Assembly: GCA_047602475.1 (NCBI GenBank)
Contig: JASGHE010000001.1
Span: forward strand, 62,001-126,000
Length of the DNA stretch: 64,000 nucleotides
Source: JAEUIE01 sp047602475
Lineage (GTDB): Bacteria > Planctomycetota > Planctomycetia > Gemmatales > HRBIN36
Direction of reading: 5' to 3'
A program made the translations under genes and the position numbers. The notes under the pieces are model-generated. The model was not told the DNA's origin. It did not search any database and was given only the letters and a program-made list of their open reading frames with translations. This document shows positions 16,545 through 25,453 of the stretch, piece after piece. Every line of letters starts with the position of its first letter. Positions within the stretch are counted from its first letter, which is position 1.

Positions 16545-17120
16545 CTACAGTTGCACCGTCTCCCGCTCCAGCTTGACCCTGAAAGGCACCTTCCCCTGGG
16601 AAGGTTCATCCCGTCGTTCACGGAACACGCCTTTCTTGTATGAACGAACATCTTCCACGGTGTAGAACAGGTGAGGATCAAACTCCCTTAGCATCCGCAG
16701 CACTTCTTTCATCTGCTTCCGTTTGACGATGGTGAAAATAACATTCACCGGCCCCGTAGCTCCATCACCTTCGACATAGGTCACGCCAAAGTCAGCGGCA
16801 TTGAGCTGGGCGATGAGCCGTTCCGTCGGTTTGTTGGTGATGATTCGCACCACCTGGGTGCCAATGGCCAGCTTCTCTTCAATGGTCATGCCCAGGAAGT
16901 TACCACAAGTGAAGCCAACGGCATACGCAATCGAACAAGGCAATGCTGAGAGGTTCGAAACGACCTGGCCGATTGCGAAGAGCCAGAAGGTAGATTCGAT
17001 CAGTCCCAGCATCACCGCGAACTTCTTCAGACCCCGTGCGACAAAGATGCTGCGTAAGGTGCCGAACGTCACAACACAAGTTTCGGCAACGAGAATCAAA
17101 ACAGGCAACCACCACGACAT
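16545..17120 (-). CDS. DUF2179/DUF5698 membrane protein
   Basis: 191 residues from ATG 17120; the longer frame to 17177 adds no family sequence. Three hydrophobic helices (LPVLILVAETCVVTFGTL, MLGLIESTFWLFAIGQVV, CSIAYAVGFTCGNFLGM) are followed by a cytoplasmic DUF2179 domain (GTQVVRIITNKPTERLIAQL and VIFTIVKRKQMKEVLRML). This is the UPF0316-type arrangement; function unknown, possibly ligand sensing by the soluble domain. Confidence 0.75.
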   Translation of the reverse strand: MSWWLPVLILVAETCVVTFGTLRSIFVARGLKKFAVMLGLIESTFWLFAIGQVVSNLSALPCSIAYAVGFTCGNFLGMTIEEKLAIGTQVVRIITNKPTERLIAQLNAADFGVTYVEGDGATGPVNVIFTIVKRKQMKEVLRMLREFDPHLFYTVEDVRSYKKGVFRERRDEPSQGKVPFRVKLERETVQL

Positions 17121-17190
17121 CGAACAGCTCTCCCCCACCACGAAATCGAAGCGGAGGAGAATAGCGTGTTCTCTCAAACACGCAAGAGCG

Positions 17191-18990
17191 TTATTTAGAG
17201 CCGCTTTTCAGGTATTGTTTGAACTCGATGCGTGCCTTAAGTAAGGCGATTTGTGCATCGGCCAACTCCATCTGGGTTGCAGTACCCGCTTCATATTTCT
17301 TGAGACAGAGAGCCCCTAAGGTATCAATACTCTTCATGCACTCAGCCACCAGTTGCTGTTTCTCTTTCATCGTCGTCTTCGGGTGATTCAGCCGTGCCCG
17401 CAAAACTTCGAGTTTGGCCCGGATAGGCTCTTCACTCATGACTTTTCCAGCTTCATATTGCTTTTGATAGAGTTCAGCTCTTAACTCCAGCAGTTTGAGC
17501 AGTTCATCGTTCTCTTTGCTTGACTCGGGTGTTGCTGGTTCAGCTTGGACTGTCCGCAGGAGAGGATGATCAGTAGAGGGCGGCTTCAATTTACCACCGA
17601 CGTATTCCGGCGTCTCACGCTGAAAGGTTCTTACCAAAAGCCTGGTTGCAGTGTCTGCTGGTTGAGGCTTCTCTGCACTGACATTGGGCGGCAAGGATGC
17701 CAAGACACCATCTGCGTTGAAGTAGAAGTAGAGCTTGAGCTTATCCTGATTCAATGCATATAAGGCAGTCACCTTCTCCTGCCCGGCAGGCAACTTTCTG
17801 GTGCTTGAACCGAATAAGTTGCCATAGAAATCGATATGAGCAGGCGAAGAGGTATCAACTATCAGTTTGTAGTTCGTTGGATCGACACCGCCTCCACCCA
17901 TCACAGAAGGAAAACCGTTACTGTTTGTGGTTGCTACACCCAACAGCAGTTTGTATTTGCCTTCTTTGATGAACAGTCGATTAACAAACAGTATTTCGTT
18001 TGTCACTTCATCTCGTTGTACTTCCAGCCAAAGGCCATCCAAATCCTTGGCATCACTCTGCGTCCACTCTATGCTGTTCGGTTGTGTTGATGCGGAAACA
18101 TTTCCTGGCAATGGCGATGGCTGCAAGAGCCAGTAAGCTCCTGCCCCTGTGGTGCCAGCCATCAGTAATAGTCCAAAGACGATACTCGTCCAGAACAGCT
18201 TCGTTCGTATTGCCCACATCGAGAGAATTCCTTGTGCCAGTTGTTTGACGGTCGGGTTAGTGACTGTCAGCAGAGCATTCAGCGAGATGGTCATCCCCGT
18301 GAATGCGATGCTGCTTTGCTGGACGATGCCCAGGGCTACCGCAGGAGCTATCCCTCGCTTGACCAGCCTGGAGCGAAGGAGTTCCTTGCCCCGGGCCAGC
18401 CTGCCGGAAACGGTGCCTGTCGGCCAACCCAGCTCGGCTGCTGCTTCGATCTTGCTCCGCCCCTGAAGATGGCACAGCACGATCGGCATTCGATAACGAA
18501 GCGGCAGGTTATCCACTTCTTCATCCAGAATGGCACGTACTTCCTGCTTCATCACAGAGTCAATGGGCTCAGTGCCGACAGCGGGTTCTTCTATCAGAAC
18601 CTGTTGCCTATTCTGTTGCGATCCCAGCCGGGAAGCAGCATGCAGCGCCGTACGTCTGGCGACTTCGTGCAGCCAGGCACCCAGGCATTGCTGCCGAATG
18701 CCACGCTGCAAGGATCGAAGCAACACCAGAAAGACAGCCTGGTAAGCGTCTTCAATATCAGCCGTCTGTCGTAAATACCGGCTGCAGACGCCCAGCACCA
18801 TCGGGCCATGACGTTCCACAATGGCGGCAAATGCCGCCTCATCGGGCTGCTTCTGCAATTGCGTCAGCAGTGCCGTATCCGAACGTACATCACCTTCGGG
18901 GCGGAGTTGTTCTGAGAACCAGGGCAATCGGCGGAGTCGCTGCAACACATCAAGCTCCACATGACAGTCACTATACTGTGCCGGTAGCAT
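17191..18990 (-). CDS. Membrane-tethered ECF sigma factor with extracytoplasmic domain
   Basis: 599 residues from ATG 18990 (AGAGGG upstream; the frame extends to 19065 but would overlap the upstream gene). Sigma region 2 lies around residues 45-125 (RHGPMVLGVCSRYLRQTADIEDAYQ) and region 4 around 150-208 (VLCHLQGRSKIEAAAELGWP, TGTVSGRLARGKELL). A single membrane helix follows at about 263-289 (KLFWTSIVFGLLLMAGTTGA). The outer part contains a planctomycete TIGR03067-like domain (DLDGLWLEVQRDE to KLKLYFYFNADG) and a C-terminal helical region. This chain could couple an external signal directly to transcription without a separate anti-sigma factor. Confidence 0.82.
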   Translation of the reverse strand: MLPAQYSDCHVELDVLQRLRRLPWFSEQLRPEGDVRSDTALLTQLQKQPDEAAFAAIVERHGPMVLGVCSRYLRQTADIEDAYQAVFLVLLRSLQRGIRQQCLGAWLHEVARRTALHAASRLGSQQNRQQVLIEEPAVGTEPIDSVMKQEVRAILDEEVDNLPLRYRMPIVLCHLQGRSKIEAAAELGWPTGTVSGRLARGKELLRSRLVKRGIAPAVALGIVQQSSIAFTGMTISLNALLTVTNPTVKQLAQGILSMWAIRTKLFWTSIVFGLLLMAGTTGAGAYWLLQPSPLPGNVSASTQPNSIEWTQSDAKDLDGLWLEVQRDEVTNEILFVNRLFIKEGKYKLLLGVATTNSNGFPSVMGGGGVDPTNYKLIVDTSSPAHIDFYGNLFGSSTRKLPAGQEKVTALYALNQDKLKLYFYFNADGVLASLPPNVSAEKPQPADTATRLLVRTFQRETPEYVGGKLKPPSTDHPLLRTVQAEPATPESSKENDELLKLLELRAELYQKQYEAGKVMSEEPIRAKLEVLRARLNHPKTTMKEKQQLVAECMKSIDTLGALCLKKYEAGTATQMELADAQIALLKARIEFKQYLKSGSK

Positions 18991-19033
18991 GCCCTCTGGG
19001 TACAACTTTTTGCATAATTCCGGGTGACGACAA

Positions 19034-19819
19034 TTATTCGTCTTTAGGATCAGGCGGCTTCTCAAACAGTTTACTTGGTAATGATGCTACCGGTGTCACT
19101 GTGTCGATATCCAGTTCCATGACCAGCTTCTTGCTCTGTCGCCTCGCAATCGATTGCGGCAACGTCGCTCCGCCCATCTGTATGAAGTTCAGATAGCTGG
19201 TTTCCTGCATCACTTCCTGCTTCTTGTCAGGGTCGAACACCTTGCGATCCATGTAGATGAGCAGGTTCGTTTGCTTGTCAAAGAAGAGGTAGATGCTTCG
19301 ATAGCCCTTGCGATCGACCTTCAGCCCCACAATATTACGACCATCACGCTGTGTCGCAGGAAGCGGCATCAATTGATACTCATTACTGAGAAGGGGAACA
19401 AGATGACTGACATGCCACGCATGGGCTTCGTCCTTCTCGTTCTTCACCTGTTGTTCCGTGAGATCATCCGCTCCACGGTCAGGACGCATGGTTCGCCAGG
19501 CCTTATCTCCCATCAATCCTGTAGTGACCGGCAACCTGCCACCTATCCCTTTGAACGCATGGGTGTACCGATAATTGCCGGGCAGTTCCGCTGACCAGTC
19601 ACCATAGAATGGCAACGGTTTATCCTCTTTGCCGTCTCGATACAACAGCCCACGGCCTTTCCAGGTGGCAGTACTAAGCTTCTCTAGTGCCTCTGTTCCG
19701 CCGTGGGCTTGAATGGCTTTATTGAGTAGTTCTTTAGTCTTCCCGGTTGGTTGGGCGTTCAAAACCGGGAGCGGCGATAACAAAATAATAACGAGCAGGA
19801 GCCAGGCTCGATGTAACAT
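19034..19819 (-). CDS. Secreted LolA-like/outer-membrane lipoprotein-sorting-like protein
   Basis: 261 residues. The signal peptide is MLHRAWLLLVIILLSPLPVL with cleavage near NAQ. GKTKELLNKAIQAHGGTEAL and repeated antiparallel strands (YRYTHAFKGIGGRLPVTTG, YRSIYLFFDKQTNLLIYMDR) resemble the LolA/LolB-like half-barrel of periplasmic proteins. Binding partner unknown. It lies upstream of the tethered sigma factor on the same strand with 43 bases between them, so the two could be coexpressed. Confidence 0.55.
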   Translation of the reverse strand: MLHRAWLLLVIILLSPLPVLNAQPTGKTKELLNKAIQAHGGTEALEKLSTATWKGRGLLYRDGKEDKPLPFYGDWSAELPGNYRYTHAFKGIGGRLPVTTGLMGDKAWRTMRPDRGADDLTEQQVKNEKDEAHAWHVSHLVPLLSNEYQLMPLPATQRDGRNIVGLKVDRKGYRSIYLFFDKQTNLLIYMDRKVFDPDKKQEVMQETSYLNFIQMGGATLPQSIARRQSKKLVMELDIDTVTPVASLPSKLFEKPPDPKDE

Positions 19820-19841
19820 CTATCGACTCCCTTTTTCAAAG

Positions 19842-20402
19842 CTACGTTGTTTGCCAACGATCACGCTTCTCTTCAGCTAACACTTTCTCATGGGCGAAAC
19901 GCATATTAGCTGCCCAGTGAATGCGATCCACCGCTCCCAGGCAGACGATCAAATCACGAATCATTTTGATGTGACCAATGAGATAGAGCATTTCAATGAC
20001 CAGTGTCAGAGGGTTCTGTTTATGAATGCCGAGCTGGGGACTCAGCAGGAGCGGAATCGACAAGAATATCGGTAAAAGTGCCACCACGATGGCGACGTAG
20101 ACCGCCCAGCGGCGTGCCCGACGAATATAGTTGCTGACCGAAAAGTAAAAGCAGGCCACGCCTACGAACAGCAACATAATCACAAAGAAGTTCTGATTGC
20201 CAGGCAGTTTCGGCTGCATGAGCAAAAACAGGAACGTGATGAACGTGAAGAAGCTGGCGGGAATAAAGATAAACCAGGCGATCACCTTAAGGTGATTGGC
20301 ACCCCGTTTAAGATGCTCCAAATCCTTCGGCAACTGCGTAAGCTGGTACTTCCTGAGTTCAGGAACAATGACGGCCGGTGTGTTAGGAGCAGAAGCTGAC
20401 AT
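19842..20402 (-). CDS. Integral membrane protein of unknown function
   Basis: 186 residues from ATG 20402. A soluble N-terminus (ELRKYQLTQLPKDLEHLKRG) precedes four hydrophobic helices: VIAWFIFIPASFFTFITFLF, FFVIMLLFVGVACFYFSV, AVYVAIVVALLPIFLSIPLL and a weaker LTLVIEMLYLIGHIKM. The C-terminus is charged and cytoplasmic-looking. No family is recognised. It precedes the LolA-like gene by 22 bases on the same strand. Confidence 0.6.
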   Translation of the reverse strand: MSASAPNTPAVIVPELRKYQLTQLPKDLEHLKRGANHLKVIAWFIFIPASFFTFITFLFLLMQPKLPGNQNFFVIMLLFVGVACFYFSVSNYIRRARRWAVYVAIVVALLPIFLSIPLLLSPQLGIHKQNPLTLVIEMLYLIGHIKMIRDLIVCLGAVDRIHWAANMRFAHEKVLAEEKRDRWQTT

Positions 20403-20448
20403 AAGTGTATGGTAGCATCGACCAGAGCAAGAATCAGCAGTGGAGTGC

Positions 20449-20477
20449 AAAAAAAACCGGCGAGTGAATCGCCGGTT
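20449..20477 (-). terminator. Rho-independent terminator of the EF-hand gene
   Basis: On the minus strand a 9-bp stem (AACCGGCGA/TCGCCGGTT, loop of 5) is followed by eight T. It lies 30 bases after the stop of the EF-hand lipoprotein gene, where it should end that transcript. Confidence 0.85.
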
Positions 20478-20506
20478 GAATAAGAACGTGTGGTCAACAA
20501 AACAGA

Positions 20507-22075
20507 CTAACCATTCCCGCCGCCAAAACCACGACCACCTCGACCACCACCATTGTCTCCACCACCACCGAAGCCGCCGCGACCGCCACGACCGCCGTTA
20601 TCTCCGCCACCGGAACCACCGCGGCCGCCACCGCCCGGCCCACCGCCACCAGGACCGCCACGACCGCCGCCTGGCATCATCTTAGCGGATGCTGTCTTGA
20701 ACTCTTCGAAGTCAACGAAGCCGTCTTTATTCGTGTCAAACTCAGCAAAGCGATCTCGCCAGAAACCGGGAAAATTCTCCTTGCTGATCTTACCGGTCTT
20801 GTTCTTGTCCATGTTATCGAACATCATCTTGGCACGTTCATCGGGGCTCATGTTACCCCAGCCCCCGCCTCCAGGACCGCCACCACCCATTCCACGTCTC
20901 AGATTCGCGCCTTCCGCTTTGTAAAGTGCAATGGCTTCATTCATATCCAGCTTGCCATCTTTATTGGTATCATACTTTTTCCAATCAACGCTCTTAATGC
21001 TCTGTGTGTTGGAGATTTCCTTCTCGTCGAGGAAGCCATCCTTGTTCGAGTCGACGAAGCTGAATACTCGCTCAGCGCTGCGTTTGGCTTCTTCATCAGA
21101 CATTCCGGCTCCTGTAGCGGCAGGAGCGGGATTACTGGCAGCGGCAACGACTTTAGGAGGGGCGGCAGCGGTTGAAGTGGCCACCGTTGAAGGAGTTGCT
21201 GAAGCAGGGGCAGTCGCAGGATTAGGAGCTGCCACTACTGCCTTGGGAACCGTTTTCATGGCCTCTTCAATAGTGATAATACCATCACCATTACGGTCAT
21301 ACTTGCTGAACTCTTCAAAACGGTCGGAGGGCCATTCATTCATGGTTAGCTGCCCGTCACCGTCTTTGTCGTTGTCAGTAAACCAACTCGGCAAACCACT
21401 AGGCATTGAAGGTTTCTTGTAATTTCGAGAGGCAGAACTGGCTGAAGAACCGTAGGTAACCGTAAAGGTTGTAGTCGCAGGCACCGTTGCTGTTGTGGCC
21501 GCTGGAGCAACCGCCGTCGCTGGAATGGTGACCGATTCAGTTTTCACGGCAGAATCGGTTGAAGGCGTATCTTGTGTTGTAGTTGATGAAGAACCAGTGC
21601 TAACAGCTACAGGAGGAGAAACAGCAGGTTTTGCAGGCTCCTCTGCCGGCTTCTTTGCTACTTGCATCTTTTCAAAACGATCCGAGCGCTGCTTATCGTC
21701 CTGCTTCCGATCAAATTGGCGTCCGTCCTGGCGCATTCCGTTCTTACGATTGGTTTTGTCCTGCTTGTTATCTTGCTTATCCTGCCGTCGCTCCTGTTCA
21801 GGGAAAGACTCGGGTGACAGGTTTTCCTCTGACTCATTCACTTCCTGATTCTTGGCTGCGACTGTCACCGGTTTAGCAACAGGTGGGCTTAGCGTTTTTC
21901 GTCCTTCAGGTATCTTGATCGGATTGTCAGAGACCACATCACTCTGTGGCGCTAAACTAATTGCGGCTTGAGACTGGACTGGTGAGTTCTGCACAGGAGC
22001 GGCCACGCTACTGCTGCAGCCAGAAAGGGTGGCAAGTACAGACATGCCAAAGAGAGAGACAACAAGTTGTTTCAT
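20507..22075 (-). CDS. EF-hand lipoprotein with glycine-rich tail
   Basis: 522 residues from ATG 22075. The lipobox is LATLSGC after MKQLVVSLFGMSV, so it is exported and lipidated. A low-complexity region rich in charged residues, Ala, Pro and Thr (about 20-215) leads to six EF-hand loops, among them DNDKDGDGQLTMNEW, DRNGDGIITIEEA, DSNKDGFLDEKEI, DTNKDGKLDMNEA and DTNKDGFVDFEEF; the fifth (DKNKTGKISKEN) is less canonical. The last 50 residues are almost entirely Gly with Arg, Asp and Asn. Such proteins bind calcium at the cell surface and are abundant in planctomycetes. The proline-rich frame on the other strand is its shadow. Confidence 0.85.
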   Translation of the reverse strand: MKQLVVSLFGMSVLATLSGCSSSVAAPVQNSPVQSQAAISLAPQSDVVSDNPIKIPEGRKTLSPPVAKPVTVAAKNQEVNESEENLSPESFPEQERRQDKQDNKQDKTNRKNGMRQDGRQFDRKQDDKQRSDRFEKMQVAKKPAEEPAKPAVSPPVAVSTGSSSTTTQDTPSTDSAVKTESVTIPATAVAPAATTATVPATTTFTVTYGSSASSASRNYKKPSMPSGLPSWFTDNDKDGDGQLTMNEWPSDRFEEFSKYDRNGDGIITIEEAMKTVPKAVVAAPNPATAPASATPSTVATSTAAAPPKVVAAASNPAPAATGAGMSDEEAKRSAERVFSFVDSNKDGFLDEKEISNTQSIKSVDWKKYDTNKDGKLDMNEAIALYKAEGANLRRGMGGGGPGGGGWGNMSPDERAKMMFDNMDKNKTGKISKENFPGFWRDRFAEFDTNKDGFVDFEEFKTASAKMMPGGGRGGPGGGGPGGGGRGGSGGGDNGGRGGRGGFGGGGDNGGGRGGRGFGGGNG

Positions 22076-22355
22076 ACCCGACCCCATGTTAAACTCTAAT
22101 GCAATCATACCGCATAGTAATGAATCACCTATGAAACTATCGGCTTACTCCTAAACATTTCATACTTTGATGAAGGACTAATGAAAGCTCTCATTGGGAT
22201 TGATCTACAGATCGCTGATGATGTTGATAAAACAAACCCACTTTAGCAGTCATGCCGACTATACTGCTAATCAGATAGATCCATGCTCACCAAGACGGAA
22301 ACAGTCAGTTAAGGATGATACTAACCACCCATTGGCACACGAGAGGACAGTAACA

Positions 22356-22925
22356 ATGCAGCGACGCGGCGCGGTGAAGCAGGAGCTTCTTTTTGTTGTT
22401 CTTTTCATCGCTATTCTCGGTGGGCTGGCTGTAATGCTCACCATGCGACAAGGTGCCACCGAGGACGAGAGTTTCGTTCGCCCTGAATTGATCGGCAATC
22501 CGCCAAAGCCTGAGCCTACCACTATTGCAACAGCTCCTGTTGTTGAAGATCCTCCCAATCAGGATATTCCCAAAGATCAGCAGAAGACCGTTACCACTCC
22601 CTCGGGCCTCAAGATCATTGACGAAAGAATAGGTGGGGGAGAAAAGGTTAAAGTAGGAACGCAGGTAGACGTCATTTATACTGGCAAGTATCTATCCGGA
22701 GTTCAGTTCGACTCCAACGTGGGGAAGGCGCCTTACAAAGTCAAAGTGGGTGCTGGTCGTGTGATTAAAGGCTGGGATGAAGGTCTGGTAGGGATGAACA
22801 AGGGGGGCAAACGAAGGCTGATTGTTCCTTATCAGTTGGCTTATGGAGATCAAGGATCGCCCCCCATTCCACCTCGTACCGATTTGACCTTTGAAATTGA
22901 AGTGGTTGCAGTGACTAACAGATAA
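22356..22925 (+). CDS. Membrane-anchored FKBP-type peptidyl-prolyl isomerase
   Basis: 189 residues from ATG 22356, chosen for the GAGAGGA just upstream; the frame runs back to 22194 but lacks a signal there. An N-terminal helix (ELLFVVLFIAILGGLAVML) anchors it with the rest outside. After a linker, the FKBP domain covers residues 85-189: TPSGLKIIDERIGGGEKVKV, VIYTGKYLSGVQFDSN, VIKGWDEGLVGMNKGGKRRL and PPIPPRTDLTFEIEVV. These are the active-site and final-strand motifs. Role: folding of exported proteins. A second, cytoplasmic FKBP follows after 35 bases. Confidence 0.88.
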   Translation: MQRRGAVKQELLFVVLFIAILGGLAVMLTMRQGATEDESFVRPELIGNPPKPEPTTIATAPVVEDPPNQDIPKDQQKTVTTPSGLKIIDERIGGGEKVKVGTQVDVIYTGKYLSGVQFDSNVGKAPYKVKVGAGRVIKGWDEGLVGMNKGGKRRLIVPYQLAYGDQGSPPIPPRTDLTFEIEVVAVTNR

Positions 22926-22960
22926 TCACTTTTAGTTTCTTCCTCATGAGAGCGTGTACC

Positions 22961-23299
22961 ATGACCAAAACCAGCAGCGGATTGCAGTTTGAAGACTTGG
23001 CTCCAGGACAAGGCACAGCCGCCCAAGCCGGCGACAAGGTGCAGGTACACTACACAGGCTGGCTTGCCGATGGCAAGAAGTTCGACAGTAGCCTGGACCG
23101 CAACCAGGCCTTCGTCTTTGTGCTCGGCAAAGGCATGGTCATCAAAGGCTGGGACGAAGGTGTCGTCGGCATGAAGCCAGGCGGCAAACGGAAGCTCATC
23201 ATTCCCGGTAATCTGGCCTACGGGGCCACGGGATTCTCTTCACTTATCCCGCCCAATGCCGTTTTGACATTTGATGTGGAGTTGCTCAAAGTCGGTTAG
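22961..23299 (+). CDS. FKBP-type peptidyl-prolyl isomerase, single domain
   Basis: 112 residues from ATG 22961 (an upstream ATG at 22946 adds five residues). It is one FKBP domain: VQVHYTGWLADGKKFDSSLD, VIKGWDEGVVGMKPGGKRKL and AYGATGFSSLIPPNAVLTFD with the catalytic pocket residues typical of the family. No signal peptide, so cytoplasmic. It ends 4 bases into the convergent HPPK-SDR gene (its stop at 23297-23299 overlaps the other stop). Confidence 0.9.
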   Translation: MTKTSSGLQFEDLAPGQGTAAQAGDKVQVHYTGWLADGKKFDSSLDRNQAFVFVLGKGMVIKGWDEGVVGMKPGGKRKLIIPGNLAYGATGFSSLIPPNAVLTFDVELLKVG

Positions 23300-24516
23300 G
23301 CCCGAATCACCCCGCCATTGATGCGAACGATCTGCCCGGTGATGAAGGCAGCGTCAGGCCCGACTAGCCAGGCTGCCGTCCTGGCAACATCATCCGAGGT
23401 ACCCCATCGATGAAGCGGGGCTTCCCGAACCGCACGCTCCTGCCAGTCGGCAGGGGCCTGTTCTCCCCAACTGGTTTTGATCCATCCCGGCGCCAGGCAA
23501 TTCACCCGTACCTGGGAAGCCAGGTTGAGCGACAGGCTGCGAGTGAAGGCCATCACCGCAGCTTTGGCGGTGCAGAACAACTCGCCGGAGTCGCCCTCGA
23601 ATCCAGTCTCAGCCTGATCCCAGCCCATGGTCAGAATCACCCCTTGGCCAGCTTCTTTCATCCGCGAACCAATGGTTCTTGCCAGCAGCATCGTGCTGAT
23701 GACATCGACCTGGAGCAATACCTGCAACTTGGCCATGAAGTCGAGCGATTTGCCTGCACCGGTCAGAATGTCTGCCCCGGCATTGCACACCAGGATTTCC
23801 AGCCCCTGCCAATGTTCCCAGGCATCGGTCCCCAGTTGCTGGCATTGCTTCTGATCACTCAGATCAGCAAGCAGGGTATGGCTGAATCGACCGCGAGATC
23901 TGATATCCCCTGCTGTCTGTTCCAGGGCTTCTTTCGACAGGCGAGCATGGACAATGACATCAGCCCCCTGCTCTGCCAGAGTTAATGCAATGGCTCGACC
24001 GATGCCGCTCGAAGCCCCTGTTACCAGGGCACGCTTGCCCAATAGAGGTCGATGTCCCAGTTCGGAAAGCAACTGAGCAATGGTCCGATGAAAGACTGGA
24101 TGCACTGTTTGGGGAGCAATCTCGGCAAGTGGTCCCAGCATGAAGCCACGTTCATGCATTCGAGGGTGAGGTATCGTTAACTGTTCTTCACGAACGACCA
24201 AATCACCGTAGAGCAAGATGTCCAGATCGAGAGTACGAGGCCCAAATCGATCGGTTCGCAGTCGTTCCTGCTCTGCTTCGACCAACAGCAGCAATTTCAA
24301 CAATGCCTGAGGAGACAAGTCTGTTTCAAGACAAGCTGCCGCGTTGAGATAGGCCCCCTGCCCGGCCGGCCCGCCTACTGGTGTGGTTTCCCAATGGCTG
24401 GACACCGACTTGACGACGATGCCAGGCTCCTGCCTTAGCCGTTCAATGGCCCGCGACAGATAACCGGCACGGTCGCCGAGGTTGCTGCCAAGTGCGATGT
24501 AAGCGAGAGTTGGCAT
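23296..24516 (-). CDS. folK: HPPK (FolK) fused to a short-chain dehydrogenase/reductase
   Basis: 406 residues. Residues 1-155 are 6-hydroxymethyl-7,8-dihydropterin pyrophosphokinase: IALGSNLGDR, RFGPRTLDLDILLYGD and IPHPRMHERGFMLGPLAEIAP cover its substrate and ATP sites, the step that activates the pterin for dihydropteroate synthesis. Residues 160-406 are an SDR: TGASSGIG at 166-173 binds NAD(P), NAG at 245-247. The catalytic YxxxK is F314-C-T-A-K318, so the usual tyrosine is replaced by phenylalanine; codons GAG TTG TTC TGC read clearly. The SDR might be a FolM/PTR1-like pterin reductase or have lost catalysis. It lies next to C1-cofactor genes. Confidence 0.85.
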   Translation of the reverse strand: MPTLAYIALGSNLGDRAGYLSRAIERLRQEPGIVVKSVSSHWETTPVGGPAGQGAYLNAAACLETDLSPQALLKLLLLVEAEQERLRTDRFGPRTLDLDILLYGDLVVREEQLTIPHPRMHERGFMLGPLAEIAPQTVHPVFHRTIAQLLSELGHRPLLGKRALVTGASSGIGRAIALTLAEQGADVIVHARLSKEALEQTAGDIRSRGRFSHTLLADLSDQKQCQQLGTDAWEHWQGLEILVCNAGADILTGAGKSLDFMAKLQVLLQVDVISTMLLARTIGSRMKEAGQGVILTMGWDQAETGFEGDSGELFCTAKAAVMAFTRSLSLNLASQVRVNCLAPGWIKTSWGEQAPADWQERAVREAPLHRWGTSDDVARTAAWLVGPDAAFITGQIVRINGGVIRA

Positions 24517-24586
24517 AGTTTTCTATTCAACTAGAGTAAAGATGTGGATGGTCTATTAGCCATGATGAACTGATTCAACACGGAAA

Positions 24587-25453
24587 GTGACTTTGCAGAT
24601 AAGCCAACGCACCAAATTGCTGATCAGCGTTCGCTCAGCTGCGGAAGCCGGCATCGCACTGGAAGCCGGGGCGGACATCATTGATGTCAAGGAACCAACC
24701 AAAGGATCGTTAGGCCGTAGCGATACCTCTGCCATCGAGGAGATCGCTGATATCGTCACAAGTAAGGTTCCGCTGAGTATTGCTTTGGGCGAGTGGCATC
24801 AATCCCGATCCGTGACCATTCCACAGAACGTCGCCTGGGCAAAGGTCGGATTCTCACGATGCAGTACTGCTTTACAGCGTCATCGTGGCTGGCTCGCATG
24901 GCTGCAACTCCAGCACCAAATGCACTCCACCCGTCTTATTGGTGTCGTTTATGCAGACCGAGTACGAGTGGGTGGTCCAGGCTTTTCGCAGGTACTCGAT
25001 TGGGTGCTCACCACGAAGGACGCCGGCCCTCATCCATCGGGTATCTTGATCGACACTGCTGTTAAAGATGGACGAGGATTGCTTGCCTGGCAATCAATGG
25101 AAACTCTTCTCCGTTATCAGGAACAATGCCGACGCCATGGCCTGTTCCTCGCCCTCGCCGGCTCCCTTACTTTTTCCGACGTTTTGCTTTTACAGAAGAA
25201 GGTAAAGCCCGACGTGATCGCGGTGCGCGGACTGGTTCTGCGCCGGGAACGCCCGGACCGCTTCGATTCAGCCAGATCGAGTGAGATCTCTGGTACAGTG
25301 CCTCCGGGCAGATTACTGATACACCACGAAATCACCTCGTCGGCAATCTTGGGAAACCAGGCGTCTACGATCCCCTTCTTTGCCAATGCTTTTGCCGAAG
25401 CCTTCTTCCTGGGCAACTCACAGGCTTTGAGCAGTATCAACTCGGCACCATGA
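24587..25453 (+). CDS. MfnB-like (5-formylfuran-3-yl)methyl phosphate synthase
   Basis: 288 codons from GTG 24587. KLLISVRSAAEAGIALEAGA and DIIDVKEPTKGSLG (Lys35) plus DTAVKDGRGLL (Lys160) match MfnB (DUF556), an aldolase-like barrel that makes the furan ring of methanofuran from glyceraldehyde-3-phosphate using two lysines. AGSLTFSDV and IAVRGLV close the barrel. Family members end near residue 235; the last 50 codons here run antisense through the neighbouring kinase and are probably not native, suggesting a lost stop or a frameshift near 25285. Bacterial homologues occur with H4MPT-linked C1 genes. Confidence 0.82.
   Translation: MTLQISQRTKLLISVRSAAEAGIALEAGADIIDVKEPTKGSLGRSDTSAIEEIADIVTSKVPLSIALGEWHQSRSVTIPQNVAWAKVGFSRCSTALQRHRGWLAWLQLQHQMHSTRLIGVVYADRVRVGGPGFSQVLDWVLTTKDAGPHPSGILIDTAVKDGRGLLAWQSMETLLRYQEQCRRHGLFLALAGSLTFSDVLLLQKKVKPDVIAVRGLVLRRERPDRFDSARSSEISGTVPPGRLLIHHEITSSAILGNQASTIPFFANAFAEAFFLGNSQALSSINSAP

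Noticed and set aside
20553..20924. Proline-rich plus-strand ORF
   Set aside because: Mirror of the glycine-rich tail of the EF-hand lipoprotein.
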